Of a stretch of 64,000 bases of DNA, positions 8,466 to 17,515 are shown in pieces. Each line of letters starts with the position of its first letter. Positions within the stretch are counted from its first letter, which is position 1. The notes below the pieces were generated by a model. The model saw only the letters and a program-made list of their open reading frames with translations. It was not told where the DNA came from and did not search any database. The stretch is from NCBI RefSeq assembly GCF_021390495.1, contig NZ_JAJEJP010000001.1, positions 4,092,001 to 4,156,000 on the forward strand, given 5' to 3'. The position numbers were made by a program, and so were the translations under genes. The DNA is from Paraburkholderia sp. ZP32-5 (GTDB lineage: Bacteria; Pseudomonadota; Gammaproteobacteria; Burkholderiales; Burkholderiaceae).

Positions 8466-10304
8466 ATGTCGACTATCCCCGGTACTTCCAACGCAACGTC
8501 AGGGAGCCAATCGTCCGCACAGGCAGCGGCAGCCGCGGCCCAGGCCGCGCTACAGGCGGCGGCCCAGTCGATCATCGGCGGCTCCACGGGCAACTCTCTC
8601 GATGTCGGCTCGCTGGTGTCGGCCCTCGTCACTGCCAAGGTCGCCGGCCAGACGCAGGCATTGGCCACCCAGACCAGCACCGACAACGCCCAGATCTCGG
8701 CCCTCGGCCAGCTGCAGGCCTCGCTGGCGCAGTTGCAGGTGAATATCGCGCCGCTGTTCAACGGCTCGATGCTGACCGCCTTCACCGCCTCGGTGACCGG
8801 CACCGCCATCACCGCGAGCGCCGGCAGCGGCGCGGTAGCGGGCACGTACTCGCTGAACGTATCGCAGGTCGCCAGCGCGCAAAGCCTGACCTCGGGCGCC
8901 TTCAGCACCAGCGCGGCGCAGTCGCTCGGCACCGGCACGTTGAGCGTGTCGGTCGGCGGCAAGTCGATGGACGTCGATATCAACGCGTCGAACAACAGCC
9001 TGAGCGGCATCGCCGCCGCAATCAATTCGGCGAACGACAACCCCGGCGTATCGGCGACGGTCGTCACCGGTTCGGACGGCTCGCACCTCGTGCTGAGCTC
9101 CAAATCGACGGGCGCGGCCAACACGATCAACGTATCGGTGTCGAACGCAAGCTCCGGTTCCACGCTCGGCAACCTCGCCGTATCGACCAGCACGACGGTC
9201 AGCTCCAGCTCGCTGAGCTCCACGCAGGCCTCGGCGCTCGGCGCCGGCACGATGGCCGTCACGGTGGGCTCCCAGACGCTGAACGTCAGCGTCGGCGCAA
9301 CCGATAGCCTGACCGACCTCGCGAACTCGATCAATTCGGCGGCCACGGCCAAGGGCGCCGGCGTGACCGCGAGCGTCAGCACCGACGCAAGCGGCAACCA
9401 GACGCTCGTGCTGACACCGGCATCGTCCAGCATCTCGGTGTCCGCCACTGTGAGCGGCGCCACCTCCGGCAGCCCGCTCGCAGGCCTGACGATGGCCTCG
9501 CAGTCGCAGGTCAGCTCGTCGAGCGGCTGGGTCCAGGCATCGGCCGCAGCCGACGCCGTGTTCACGATCAACGGCACGCAAGCTACGAGTTCGACCAACG
9601 CGGTGACTACCGCGCTGCCCGGCGTCACGATCAACCTGACCGCCGCGGCGGTCGGCTCGGGCACGCAGACGCTGACCGTCGCACCGGACACGGCCACGGA
9701 AGCCACCGACATCAGCAATTTCGTCACCGCGTACAACGCAGTGATGAGCACGATCAGCTCGCTCACGTCGTACAACAAGTCCGCCGCGGCAGGCTCGCAA
9801 GGCGGCCCGCTGCTCGGCAATTCGATGGTCCAGAGCCTGCAGCTTTCGCTCGGCAATATCGTCAGCAGCAGCGTGTCGAGCTCCGGCGTGAGCGGTGCGC
9901 TCAGCTCGCTCGGCATCACGCTGAACCAGGACGGTACGCTGTCGCTGGATCCGAATGCGCTAAACAGCGCCGTGCAGACCGACCCGTCCCAGGTTGCGGC
10001 AGTCTTCAACCTGACCAACGGCATCGGGCAGCAGCTGAACGCGACCGTCAAGAATTACACGGCGACCTCGGACGAAGGCGGGCTGATCTCGCTGCAGACC
10101 GACGCACTGACGACCGACCTGAAGAACATCACCACGCAAACCACCGCGTTGACCGCGTACTCGAACCAGCTGACCACGCAATACAATGCTGAATTCACCG
10201 CGCTCAACACGTTGATGGCGAGCACGCAGAACGACACGCAGTATCTGACCGCACTGTTCGGCGGCTCGAACAGCTCGGGTGCGTTGTCCGACGCGAAGGG
10301 CTGA
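8466..10304 (+). CDS. fliD: Flagellar filament capping protein FliD (hook-associated protein 2)
   Basis: This 612-residue protein forms the pentameric filament cap under which flagellin folds. FliD_N features (SLDVGSLVSALVTAKVAGQTQALATQ at roughly residues 43-70, with the downstream coiled-coil ISALGQLQASLAQLQ) and FliD_C features (FVTAYNAVMSTISSLTSYNK; LSSLGITLNQDGTLSLD; QTDPSQVAAVFNL) are present. The middle carries two flagellin-IN-like segments (GTGTLSVSVGGKSMDVDI; GAGTMAVTVGSQTLNVSV). The N terminus has an unusual Ala/Gln-rich stretch (residues 17-35). The protein is very Ser/Thr-rich and slightly longer than enteric FliD. It lies between fliC and fliT. Confidence 0.93.
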   Translation: MSTIPGTSNATSGSQSSAQAAAAAAQAALQAAAQSIIGGSTGNSLDVGSLVSALVTAKVAGQTQALATQTSTDNAQISALGQLQASLAQLQVNIAPLFNGSMLTAFTASVTGTAITASAGSGAVAGTYSLNVSQVASAQSLTSGAFSTSAAQSLGTGTLSVSVGGKSMDVDINASNNSLSGIAAAINSANDNPGVSATVVTGSDGSHLVLSSKSTGAANTINVSVSNASSGSTLGNLAVSTSTTVSSSSLSSTQASALGAGTMAVTVGSQTLNVSVGATDSLTDLANSINSAATAKGAGVTASVSTDASGNQTLVLTPASSSISVSATVSGATSGSPLAGLTMASQSQVSSSSGWVQASAAADAVFTINGTQATSSTNAVTTALPGVTINLTAAAVGSGTQTLTVAPDTATEATDISNFVTAYNAVMSTISSLTSYNKSAAAGSQGGPLLGNSMVQSLQLSLGNIVSSSVSSSGVSGALSSLGITLNQDGTLSLDPNALNSAVQTDPSQVAAVFNLTNGIGQQLNATVKNYTATSDEGGLISLQTDALTTDLKNITTQTTALTAYSNQLTTQYNAEFTALNTLMASTQNDTQYLTALFGGSNSSGALSDAKG

Positions 10305-10341
10305 TTCCGCAAGCGCGGCACACATCGGCAAAGGATAGAAA

Positions 10342-10641
10342 ATGGAACAGGCACAACTGCTCGAACGCGTTCTGGCGCTGACCGAGGAAATCGACGAGGC
10401 AACTCGCATTGCCGACTGGCAGCGGGCAGCACAACTGTCCGAGCAGCGTTCCCCTCTGGTCCATTCGATCACCGCGCCGCAACCGCCGAGCGGACTCGCG
10501 CTCGTGCGCCGCATTCAGGCACTCGACCAGGCCACGCTGCAAAGCGCGAAGCTGGCGAGTACCGAACTCGCGACTGAATATCAGGCGGCAAGCCAGAATA
10601 TTCAGGCCGCCCGGCAGTATCAGCGCGTCGCGCGGTTCTGA
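10342..10641 (+). CDS. fliT: Flagellar export chaperone FliT
   Basis: This is a 99-residue, almost fully helical protein starting MEQAQLLERVLALTEEIDEA, with the size, position (37 bp after fliD) and amphipathic helix pattern of FliT, the chaperone of FliD that also restrains FlhDC in enterics. AAAGGATAG precedes the ATG. FliT sequences are poorly conserved, so gene order carries much of the weight. A perfect terminator follows at 10766. Confidence 0.8.
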   Translation: MEQAQLLERVLALTEEIDEATRIADWQRAAQLSEQRSPLVHSITAPQPPSGLALVRRIQALDQATLQSAKLASTELATEYQAASQNIQAARQYQRVARF

Positions 10642-10765
10642 ATTCTGAAGCGCGGCGCCGCCTCCCGCCGCGTCTTTAAGCAACCTCCGCCGGCAACTTC
10701 TTCACACGCTGCACGGTAGCGAGCAAACCAGCCGCCGATCCACGCGCGGCGCACTATCCCGCCCC

Positions 10766-10789
10766 AAGCCCGCCCGCCGCGGGCTTTTT
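10766..10789 (+). terminator. Rho-independent terminator closing the fliC-fliD-fliT cluster
   Basis: AAGCCCGC (10766-10773) pairs with GCGGGCTT (10779-10786) around a CCGCC loop and runs into a T tract. The 393 bp between fliT and the next gene contain no other gene I can support. Confidence 0.88.
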
Positions 10790-11034
10790 CACATCCGCTC
10801 CCGGCCCCGTGAAAAGCGGGTGAATCCGCCCTTTACTCCGCAAATTGGTGCTGGCGCGCGTCGCTAGACTATTGAAAGGACGGTGCGCCCAGCTACGGAC
10901 CATGCAAGCGGCCACACGAGCCGCGAGGCAAGCCATGCGCACGGGCGCTTGCGGCTTCGCCCGCGCGGGCGGCATCGTCATCCATGTCGCGCGGTTCGCC
11001 CTTACGAGCCCGGTCCGCGCATAAGAGGAAATGC

Positions 11035-13899
11035 ATGACTATCGACATCGAGCTCCAACGGGCCGTGGAACATCACCGCGCGGAGCGGTTTTCCGAGGCG
11101 GAGCAGCTTTACCGCTCGATCCTGCTCGCCGAACCCGATCACCCCGATGCGAACCACAACTTCGGCCTGCTCGCGCTGCAGATGGACCTGTTCGAGGAAG
11201 GCCTGCCGTACTTCCGCGCAGCCGTCGCGGCGGCGCCTGAGCGTCGTCAGTTCTGGGCGAGCTATATCGAAGCGCTGAGCCTGAACGGACGTCACGACGA
11301 AGCGCGTGAGGTCTGCGAATCGGGCCGCCGACACGGTTTCACTCTGCAGGTGACGGACAGCGCCAACGCGGCGCCCACCGCCGAAACCGCCCCCGCCGAC
11401 GAAGCCGAACTGCTCGCCAACGAATTCGCGCAGACCATCTCGACGCTGGTCGAGCAAGGCTCGTTCGAACAGGTAGAGACGCTCGCGCGGCAAATGACCG
11501 ACACGTTCCCGGCGCGCGCCGACGGCTGGAAGTTTCTGGCCCACGCGGCGCTGCGGCGCGGCGATCTGGCCGCGGCACTGGCACCGCTGGAAAAGCTCGT
11601 CGCGCTCGCACCGGACGACCAGCTGTCCAGCCAGCATCTGTACGCCGCGCGTGCGATGCGCGACGGTCTCGTGCTCGACAGCCGCGGCGAATACGCGGCA
11701 GCGGGCAAGCTGTTTCAGGCCGTTCTCGAAACCTTCCCCGACTATCCGGAGGCGAGCCACAAGCTCGCCACCATCGCGATCCGGCTGCATCAGCCGGACG
11801 CCGCGATTCCGCTGCTCGAAAAGGCCATCGGCGCCAATCCGAATCAGCTCCAGTACTGGGCGCACTACGTCGACGCGCTGTTCCAGGCCGGTCGGCTGAA
11901 AGCAGCCTGGGTCGCGCTCGAAATGGGCCAGCAACGCGGCCTCGCGGGTCCCGCGATCGATCAGCTGATCGCGATCATGACGAAGGTCTCTTCGCAGCCG
12001 ACCGTCAAGGTGCCGCGCCCGGTCTTCGCCGGCCCGCAGGAGGGCCTGCCGGTTCAGCCGGCAGACGCGCCGCGCGCCATCGAGAACGCGCCGGCCAAGC
12101 CCTCGCGCCCGCTTACCGCCGCCGAGGAAAAGCAGTGCAAGGCGATCGCCGATCTGTTCAATCGCGGCAAGGTCCAGGAAGCGATCGACGGCGCGCGCGA
12201 ACTGGTCGTGCGTCTGCCAGAGCATGGCTTCGGCTGGAAGGTGATCGGCATCTCGCTGCATCGCCTTGGCCGCTATGAGGACTCGCTCGAATACATCGAA
12301 AAAGCGCTCGAATTCTGGCCTACCGACATCGATCTGCTGATTCTGGCGGCCGGCATACTGCAGATGAAGAACCGCCTGCGCGAAGCGCACGTCTACTGCA
12401 GCCGCCTGCTGAAGCAGAAGCCCGATCACGCCGAAGGTCTGCGCGTGATGGGCGTGATCCTGATGGGCCAGGGACATCTGAAAGACGCCGAGGAAATCGG
12501 TCTGCGCGCGATCGAGGCCGCGCCCGACGCCGGCATGCCGGTGAACTCGCTGGGCGTCACGCTGATGAAGCAGGGCCGCCTCGACGAAGCGGCGGAGCTG
12601 TTCGCGCGCGGCGCGAGTCTGTCGCCCGACAACGACATGATGTACAGCAACCGCGCGTTCTGCGTCACGCACAGCGAAAACATGACGCCGGCCGACGTGT
12701 TTGCCGCGCATCGCGCGTTCGCCGACCAGTTCGAAGCGCCACTGAAGCCGCACTGGCCCAGGCACATGAACGGTAAGGACCCCGAGCGGCGTCTGCGAAT
12801 CGGCTTCACGTCGGGCGACTTCTGCCACCACGCGGTGGCGAGCTTCTTCGAGCCGATGCTGATCGCGCTGCTGCGCGACCCGAGTCTCGCCGTGTACGGC
12901 TACTCCAGCACGCCGGTGAACGACGACGTGACCGCGCGTCTGCGCGGCCTTTTCAGCAGCAACTGGCGCGACGTCGTCGGCATGAAGGACGGCGCGCTCG
13001 CCGACCTGATCGCGACCGACGGCATCGACATCCTGATCGACCTGTCGGGCCATACCGCGCTGAACCGTCTGCGAACCTTCGCTTATAAACCGGCGCCGCT
13101 GCAGGCGAGCTGGATCGGCTATCCCGGCACGACCGGGCTCGACGCGGTCGACTACTTCATCGCCGATCGCTTCTGGGTGCCGTCGGAGCAGTTCCGCGAC
13201 CAGTTCACCGAAAAGATCGCCTACCTGCCCGCGCTCGCGCCGTTCGAGGCCGACCGCATGTGTCCGCCGGTCAACGGCTTGCCGGCGTTGCACAACGGCT
13301 ATGTGACGTTCGGCAGCTTCAACCGGCTCGACAAGCTGCGCCGCGACGTGATCGCGCTGTGGGCGCGCGTGCTGCGCGAAGTGCCCAATTCGCGTCTGAT
13401 GATCGGCGCGATGCCGCGCGACGGCAACGGCGAGCTGGCCGAGTGGTTCGCCGAAGAAGGCATCGCGAGCGAGCGCATCGAATTCCGCGCGCGCTCGAGC
13501 GTGTCGGTTTATCTGCAGCAGCATCACCACGTCGACATCTGTCTGGACAGCTTCCCGTTCTCCGGCCTCACGACCGCGCTGCACTCGCTGTGGATGGGCG
13601 TGCCGACGCTGACGCTGCCCGCGCATACGGTGCCGGGACGTAGCGGCCTGACCGCGATGTCGCACGTCGGGCTCGAACAGTACATCGCCAGCGGCAAGGA
13701 CGACTACGTGAACAAGGCGGTCGCGCTCGCCGCGGACATTCCGGCGCTCGCGACGTTGCGCTCGGGTCTGCGCGAACGTTGCAGCCAATCGCCGATGTTC
13801 CGCCCCGATGTCGTGGCCGAAAGCATGAGCCGCGCGCTGCGTGTGATGTGGCGGCGCTGGTGCGAAGGCGCGCCGGCCGAATCGTTCGAGGTGTCCTGA
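11035..13899 (+). CDS. TPR-domain O-linked N-acetylglucosamine transferase (SPINDLY/GT41 type)
   Basis: This is a 954-residue cytosolic glycosyltransferase. Residues 1-575 are tetratricopeptide repeats (e.g. AERFSEAEQLYRSILLAEPDH; GRLDEAAELFARGASLSPDN). From about residue 583 the GT41 catalytic region begins: IGFTSGDFCHHAVASFFEP, IDILIDLSGHTALNRLR, APLQASWIGYPGTTGLDAVD, FGSFNRLDKLRRDV, then LDSFPFSGLTTALHSLWMG and PGRSGLTAMSHVGL. Enzymes of this type add a hexosamine to Ser/Thr of proteins, with flagellin as the usual target when the gene sits next to fliCD. The ATG at 11035 with AGAGGAA upstream is chosen over an in-frame ATG 51 bp earlier. The three TPR blocks are separated by Pro/Ala-rich linkers. 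Confidence 0.9.
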   Translation: MTIDIELQRAVEHHRAERFSEAEQLYRSILLAEPDHPDANHNFGLLALQMDLFEEGLPYFRAAVAAAPERRQFWASYIEALSLNGRHDEAREVCESGRRHGFTLQVTDSANAAPTAETAPADEAELLANEFAQTISTLVEQGSFEQVETLARQMTDTFPARADGWKFLAHAALRRGDLAAALAPLEKLVALAPDDQLSSQHLYAARAMRDGLVLDSRGEYAAAGKLFQAVLETFPDYPEASHKLATIAIRLHQPDAAIPLLEKAIGANPNQLQYWAHYVDALFQAGRLKAAWVALEMGQQRGLAGPAIDQLIAIMTKVSSQPTVKVPRPVFAGPQEGLPVQPADAPRAIENAPAKPSRPLTAAEEKQCKAIADLFNRGKVQEAIDGARELVVRLPEHGFGWKVIGISLHRLGRYEDSLEYIEKALEFWPTDIDLLILAAGILQMKNRLREAHVYCSRLLKQKPDHAEGLRVMGVILMGQGHLKDAEEIGLRAIEAAPDAGMPVNSLGVTLMKQGRLDEAAELFARGASLSPDNDMMYSNRAFCVTHSENMTPADVFAAHRAFADQFEAPLKPHWPRHMNGKDPERRLRIGFTSGDFCHHAVASFFEPMLIALLRDPSLAVYGYSSTPVNDDVTARLRGLFSSNWRDVVGMKDGALADLIATDGIDILIDLSGHTALNRLRTFAYKPAPLQASWIGYPGTTGLDAVDYFIADRFWVPSEQFRDQFTEKIAYLPALAPFEADRMCPPVNGLPALHNGYVTFGSFNRLDKLRRDVIALWARVLREVPNSRLMIGAMPRDGNGELAEWFAEEGIASERIEFRARSSVSVYLQQHHHVDICLDSFPFSGLTTALHSLWMGVPTLTLPAHTVPGRSGLTAMSHVGLEQYIASGKDDYVNKAVALAADIPALATLRSGLRERCSQSPMFRPDVVAESMSRALRVMWRRWCEGAPAESFEVS

Positions 13900-13908
13900 G
13901 CGGCGCCG

Positions 13909-13930
13909 ACGTGCTCGCTTGCGAGCACGT
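13909..13930 (+). terminator. Palindromic hairpin after the first OGT gene
   Basis: ACGTGCTCGC and its exact complement GCGAGCACGT are separated by only two bases, ten bases after the stop codon. There is no long T run, so termination may be partial and the following glycan genes could still be read through. Confidence 0.5.
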
Positions 13931-13977
13931 TCGACAGACCGTTCCAGGTTCCATTTTTTGCCTTACCGAGAATCACC

Positions 13978-15870
13978 ATGAATCAAGCACCGGCGCGACA
14001 TCGCCACGATTCGGACCTGCTGCAGCTCATCCCCGTCACGTCGCAATCGGTCATCGAGATCGACTGCGGCAGCGGCGCGCTCGCGCATGAATTCAAGAAG
14101 CTGAATCCGTCCTGCGACTACTTCGGCGTCGATGCCGATCCGGCGGCCGTCGCGTTGGCGAGAATGCAGTGCGACGGTGTGGAAGTCGTCGATCTCGACT
14201 CGGCCAGCGAGCAGTTTTACGAGCAGCATCGCTCGCGCGAATGCTGGGTGCTCGGCGCCGCACTCGCGCGTGCGCGCGATCCGTGGGGCATCCTCGCGAA
14301 AATCGGCGACGTGCTGCCGGAAAACGGCTCGATCGTAGTCAGCATCCCCAACGCGCAGCATTGGTCGATTCAGGCGAGGCTCGCGATCGGCGACTTGCGC
14401 TATGAACGCGGCTATCTCGACAAAAAGCAGCTGCGCTGGTTCACCCGCACCACGATGATCGAGCTGTTCGACAAGGCCGGCTTCGACATGACCGACGGCT
14501 GGCCGAAGGTCGGCGACGAGCCTTTCGGCGAACCGTTTCTGCGCCAGGTCGGCGAGATGGCGAAACTCGCGGGCAGCGATCCGGATACCGCCATCGACGA
14601 TGCGAAGCCGCGCCGCTACGTGGTCCGGATCACCGCGAAGCCGGACCGGCAGCGCGCGCGTCCGGTCGCCGAACGGCCGGTGCAGCTTCACGGCAACGGC
14701 CTGCTCGACGATGAGGCGTTCCGCGCCGAAGATCTGAAGGTGCCGAAAGACGACTACTGCTGGGCGTTTCCGGTGTGTGCGTTCGATCATTCGCTGGGCG
14801 GCAACGATCGCGCGGTGTTCGAAGTGGTCAAAAACGATCCGCGCATTCGCAAGATCATTCTGACGCGCAGCAAGGCGGTTCACGTCGACGGCGTGAACGT
14901 CGAGATCCTGCCGCTCGCGAGCCGCGCCGCGCAGGATGCGCTGATGCGCGCGCGCTATATCTTCGTCAAGCACGCGCCGCGTATCAACGTACCGTTTCCG
15001 CTCGACGCGAAGCAGCATCGCTTCATCAATCTGTGGCACGGCATTCCGCTGAAGCGGGTGGGCTACGCGTCGATCGATACCGCATCGCATCGCGACCATC
15101 TGGAAGCGGAGCACGTGTACAACCACGCGATCATCGCCTCGTCGAAGATGGACCAGCTGGCGATGACCGCGTCGTTTTACCCGCTGACGTTCCACGATAT
15201 CTGGGTCACCGGCCTGCCGCGCAACGATCACATCACGCGTGAAGAAACCCGCTTGCCGACCGACTTCCAGGCGCAGCTCGCGCAGCTTCGCAAGGTGCTC
15301 GACGGCCGCCGGCTGGTGCTGTTCGCGCCGACTTTCCGTAGCGCCCAGGCGCAAAGCTACTACGCGTTCAGCGACGCGGAGCGCCAGGCGCTCGCCGATT
15401 GCCTGAATGCGCACGGCGCGGTGCTCGGCATTCGCGAGCATATGGCCGACAACGCGCACAGCTATTCGCAGAAGCTCTGCGTATGGGGCATGCCGACGGT
15501 GAGTCTCGATCGCGGCGGCTATCCGGAAATCGAACTGCTGTATCGCGAAGCGGCGGCGCTGATCACCGACTATTCGAGCTGCTTCATTGACTTCATGTTG
15601 ACGGGCCGTCCGCAGATCAGTTTTGCGTACGATCTCGAACGCTACTCGACCAGCGAGCGCGGCCTCTTCTACAACCTCGACGAAGTGTTCCCGGGCCCGG
15701 TCTGCACCGACTTCAAGGCGCTGCTGACGTCGCTCGATAACGTGCTGCGCGAAGACCGTCGCGAGCCCGACGAGATCTACAAGCTCAAACGCAAGATGTT
15801 CTTCGAATATCTCGACGACCAGAGCGGTGCGCGCGTCGTCGAGCGGGTGAAACAGGAAATCGGGGGATGA
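13978..15870 (+). CDS. Fusion: methyltransferase-like domain plus CDP-glycerol glycerophosphotransferase (TagF-like)
   Basis: This 630-residue protein has two domains. Residues 1-215 have a SAM-methyltransferase fold signature (VIEIDCGSGALAHEF; GSIVVSIPNAQHWSIQARL; LRWFTRTTMIELFDKAGF). The usual GDVLEH motif reads GAALAR here, so activity is doubtful. Residues 240-630 match the TagF family that transfers glycerol-phosphate from CDP-glycerol: INLWHGIPLKRVGY, VTGLPRNDHI, LFAPTFRSAQ, ITDYSSCFIDFMLTGRPQISFA. The start ATG 13978 follows the first OGT gene by 78 bp. The stop is four bases before the TagD-like gene, which would supply CDP-glycerol, so the two almost certainly act together on a surface or flagellin glycan. 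Confidence 0.87.
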   Translation: MNQAPARHRHDSDLLQLIPVTSQSVIEIDCGSGALAHEFKKLNPSCDYFGVDADPAAVALARMQCDGVEVVDLDSASEQFYEQHRSRECWVLGAALARARDPWGILAKIGDVLPENGSIVVSIPNAQHWSIQARLAIGDLRYERGYLDKKQLRWFTRTTMIELFDKAGFDMTDGWPKVGDEPFGEPFLRQVGEMAKLAGSDPDTAIDDAKPRRYVVRITAKPDRQRARPVAERPVQLHGNGLLDDEAFRAEDLKVPKDDYCWAFPVCAFDHSLGGNDRAVFEVVKNDPRIRKIILTRSKAVHVDGVNVEILPLASRAAQDALMRARYIFVKHAPRINVPFPLDAKQHRFINLWHGIPLKRVGYASIDTASHRDHLEAEHVYNHAIIASSKMDQLAMTASFYPLTFHDIWVTGLPRNDHITREETRLPTDFQAQLAQLRKVLDGRRLVLFAPTFRSAQAQSYYAFSDAERQALADCLNAHGAVLGIREHMADNAHSYSQKLCVWGMPTVSLDRGGYPEIELLYREAAALITDYSSCFIDFMLTGRPQISFAYDLERYSTSERGLFYNLDEVFPGPVCTDFKALLTSLDNVLREDRREPDEIYKLKRKMFFEYLDDQSGARVVERVKQEIGG

Positions 15871-15874
15871 CGTG

Positions 15875-16300
15875 ATGAAAACGGCGATGAAAACCGTGAT
15901 TACGTATGGCACGTTCGACGTGCTGCATGCCGGTCACATCCGCTTGCTGTCGCGCGCGAAGGCACTAGGCGATCGGCTGATCGTCGGTCTGTCCAACGAC
16001 GAGTTCAACGCGCTGAAGAAGAAAAGCGCGATGCTCGATTTCGCGAACCGCAAGGCGGTGCTGGAAGCGTGTCGTTACGTCGATCTGGTAATCGAAGAAA
16101 AGAACTGGGAACAGAAGGTCGGCGACGTGCAGGCCTATGGCGCCGACATCTTCGTAATGGGCGACGACTGGCTAGGCAAATTCGACTTTCTGAAGCCGTA
16201 TTGCGAAGTGGTCTATCTGCCGCGCACCGAGGGCATTTCTTCGACGGAGATCCGCGACGAGCTGCGCGGTGAGCCGGTGCTGGAGGCTGGGCGTTACTGA
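15875..16300 (+). CDS. tagD: Glycerol-3-phosphate cytidylyltransferase (TagD-like)
   Basis: This 141-residue nucleotidyltransferase makes CDP-glycerol from CTP and glycerol-3-phosphate. The HxGH signature is in TYGTFDVLHAGHIRLLSRAK, followed by the second motif in the RTEGISSTEIRDEL segment, and the size equals Bacillus TagD. ATG 15875 (with GGGGGA upstream) is used. An internal ATG at 15887 gives MKTVITYGTFD, exactly the TagD N terminus, and is an alternative. It is tightly coupled to the TagF fusion upstream. In Gram-positives the pair builds wall teichoic acid; here no other teichoic acid gene is visible. Confidence 0.9.
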   Translation: MKTAMKTVITYGTFDVLHAGHIRLLSRAKALGDRLIVGLSNDEFNALKKKSAMLDFANRKAVLEACRYVDLVIEEKNWEQKVGDVQAYGADIFVMGDDWLGKFDFLKPYCEVVYLPRTEGISSTEIRDELRGEPVLEAGRY

Positions 16301-16429
16301 ACCTGATGCAGATGCGGAAGCCGATGCTGATGCAACCCCGGAGCCAACCGGAGCAGCATTCGAACTCGGGCAAGAAGCGCTGCTAGCCAGGAACGCCCCG
16401 CCGCCTCAAAGCAGGGTGCCACGCGAAAC

Positions 16430-17245
16430 CTACTCCGGGACAGCTCCGTTCCCGTACACATCACGCCAGTTGAATTTCGGCTCGACGGACAGCTCCGACT
16501 TGCCATCGTCGAAATGCAGCTGCGACGCGTCGATATGAAGAATGTTGCGGTTCTTCTTCATGTTCTCGTAGTGGAAATTCGCGTTGCCGCGGCGCAGGTC
16601 CGCGCGATCCTTATCGAGACGTTTAGCCGCCTGCTCCGCGCTGCGCATCGGATAGTGACGCAGATTGAAGCGCACCGGCACCGGTTTGCCTTCCGGCGGA
16701 TTGTGATTGAACCAGCGGACATTGGTCGACGACGCGCGCCATGAGCGAATGCGCGGCGCGCAATCCGGCACGATCGAGTAATGGCGGATTCGTTGCGTGG
16801 GCAACGCGATGCGCGCATCGTCTTCGTCGGTGAACCAGAAGTTCTGGTTGTTGAACTGAATCCAGTCGTACGGCGAATTGAACACGTCGACCAGATGATC
16901 GTAGTAGGACTTGCTGCGATCGGGGCCTTCGAGCAGTTCATCCTGGTCGGGCCAGGAAATCCAGTCATAGCGCGCGATGTATTGCGACATCAGGTGACGG
17001 GACATCGTCTCGTAGAGCTTGTAGAAGTCGAAATCGCGCGGCAGGAAAATTCTTTCCACCAGCCGATGCCGGTATTTGTCGAGTACCGCGGCCGTGCCGT
17101 CGTCCGAGCCGTGATCCAGTGCGATCACGTCATGCCGGTTCAGCAACAGCCAGTCGATCGCCTCCGACAGCATTTCGGCGTCGTTGTAGCACAGCAGTAC
17201 GCCAAGCGCTTTCGGGAGTGCCTGCCCGCTGGAAGATTGATTCAT
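16430..17245 (-). CDS. Glycosyltransferase family 2-like protein
   Basis: This is a 271-residue cytosolic enzyme of the GT2-like group with the N-terminal block ALGVLLCYNDAEMLSEAIDW, a nucleotide-binding DHGSDDGT segment and a DQDE metal-binding motif in WISWPDQDELLEGPD. This arrangement (N-terminal Asn-Asp-Glu, WPDQDE) matches the Glyco_tranf_2_4 type. The C-terminal half contains several Trp/His residues (FNHNPPEG, LRHYPMRS) typical of sugar-binding regions. It is convergent with the TagD gene and divergent from the unknown gene at 17516. The donor and acceptor are unknown; context suggests glycan assembly on flagellin or another surface protein. Confidence 0.8.
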   Translation of the reverse strand: MNQSSSGQALPKALGVLLCYNDAEMLSEAIDWLLLNRHDVIALDHGSDDGTAAVLDKYRHRLVERIFLPRDFDFYKLYETMSRHLMSQYIARYDWISWPDQDELLEGPDRSKSYYDHLVDVFNSPYDWIQFNNQNFWFTDEDDARIALPTQRIRHYSIVPDCAPRIRSWRASSTNVRWFNHNPPEGKPVPVRFNLRHYPMRSAEQAAKRLDKDRADLRRGNANFHYENMKKNRNILHIDASQLHFDDGKSELSVEPKFNWRDVYGNGAVPE

Positions 17246-17515
17246 GAACGCGCATCCTGCTCAGTGCGAAGTAAACGTTTTATAGTGCAGCCCGCGCTCG
17301 CGGCATTTCTCGCGTAAAACTCGAATGAGACATCGCGAGAAAAGAACGAATCGACGGGATCCTATTCAGTCTACTGATTTCGCCTCTGCTGGATCGCTGA
17401 AGAAAAGCCGGAAACGCCCTTCTTATTGCCGAATCGGCCAACGGCCGGCACTCGGAACATAGCGTGCGATGCACACGTATCGAAACGCGGAGCCTTGGAG
17501 CCCTGTTTTCAACGC

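Noticed and set aside
8372..10051. 559-codon open frame antisense to fliD, and similar long frames antisense to fliC (6769-8385), the first OGT (11002-13788) and the TagF fusion (13963-15912)
   Set aside because: These are shadows of well-supported genes and show no protein family features.
10840..10880. Sigma-54 promoter before the first OGT gene
   Set aside because: A GG...GC pair is present but the spacing is 8 bp, not the required 10.
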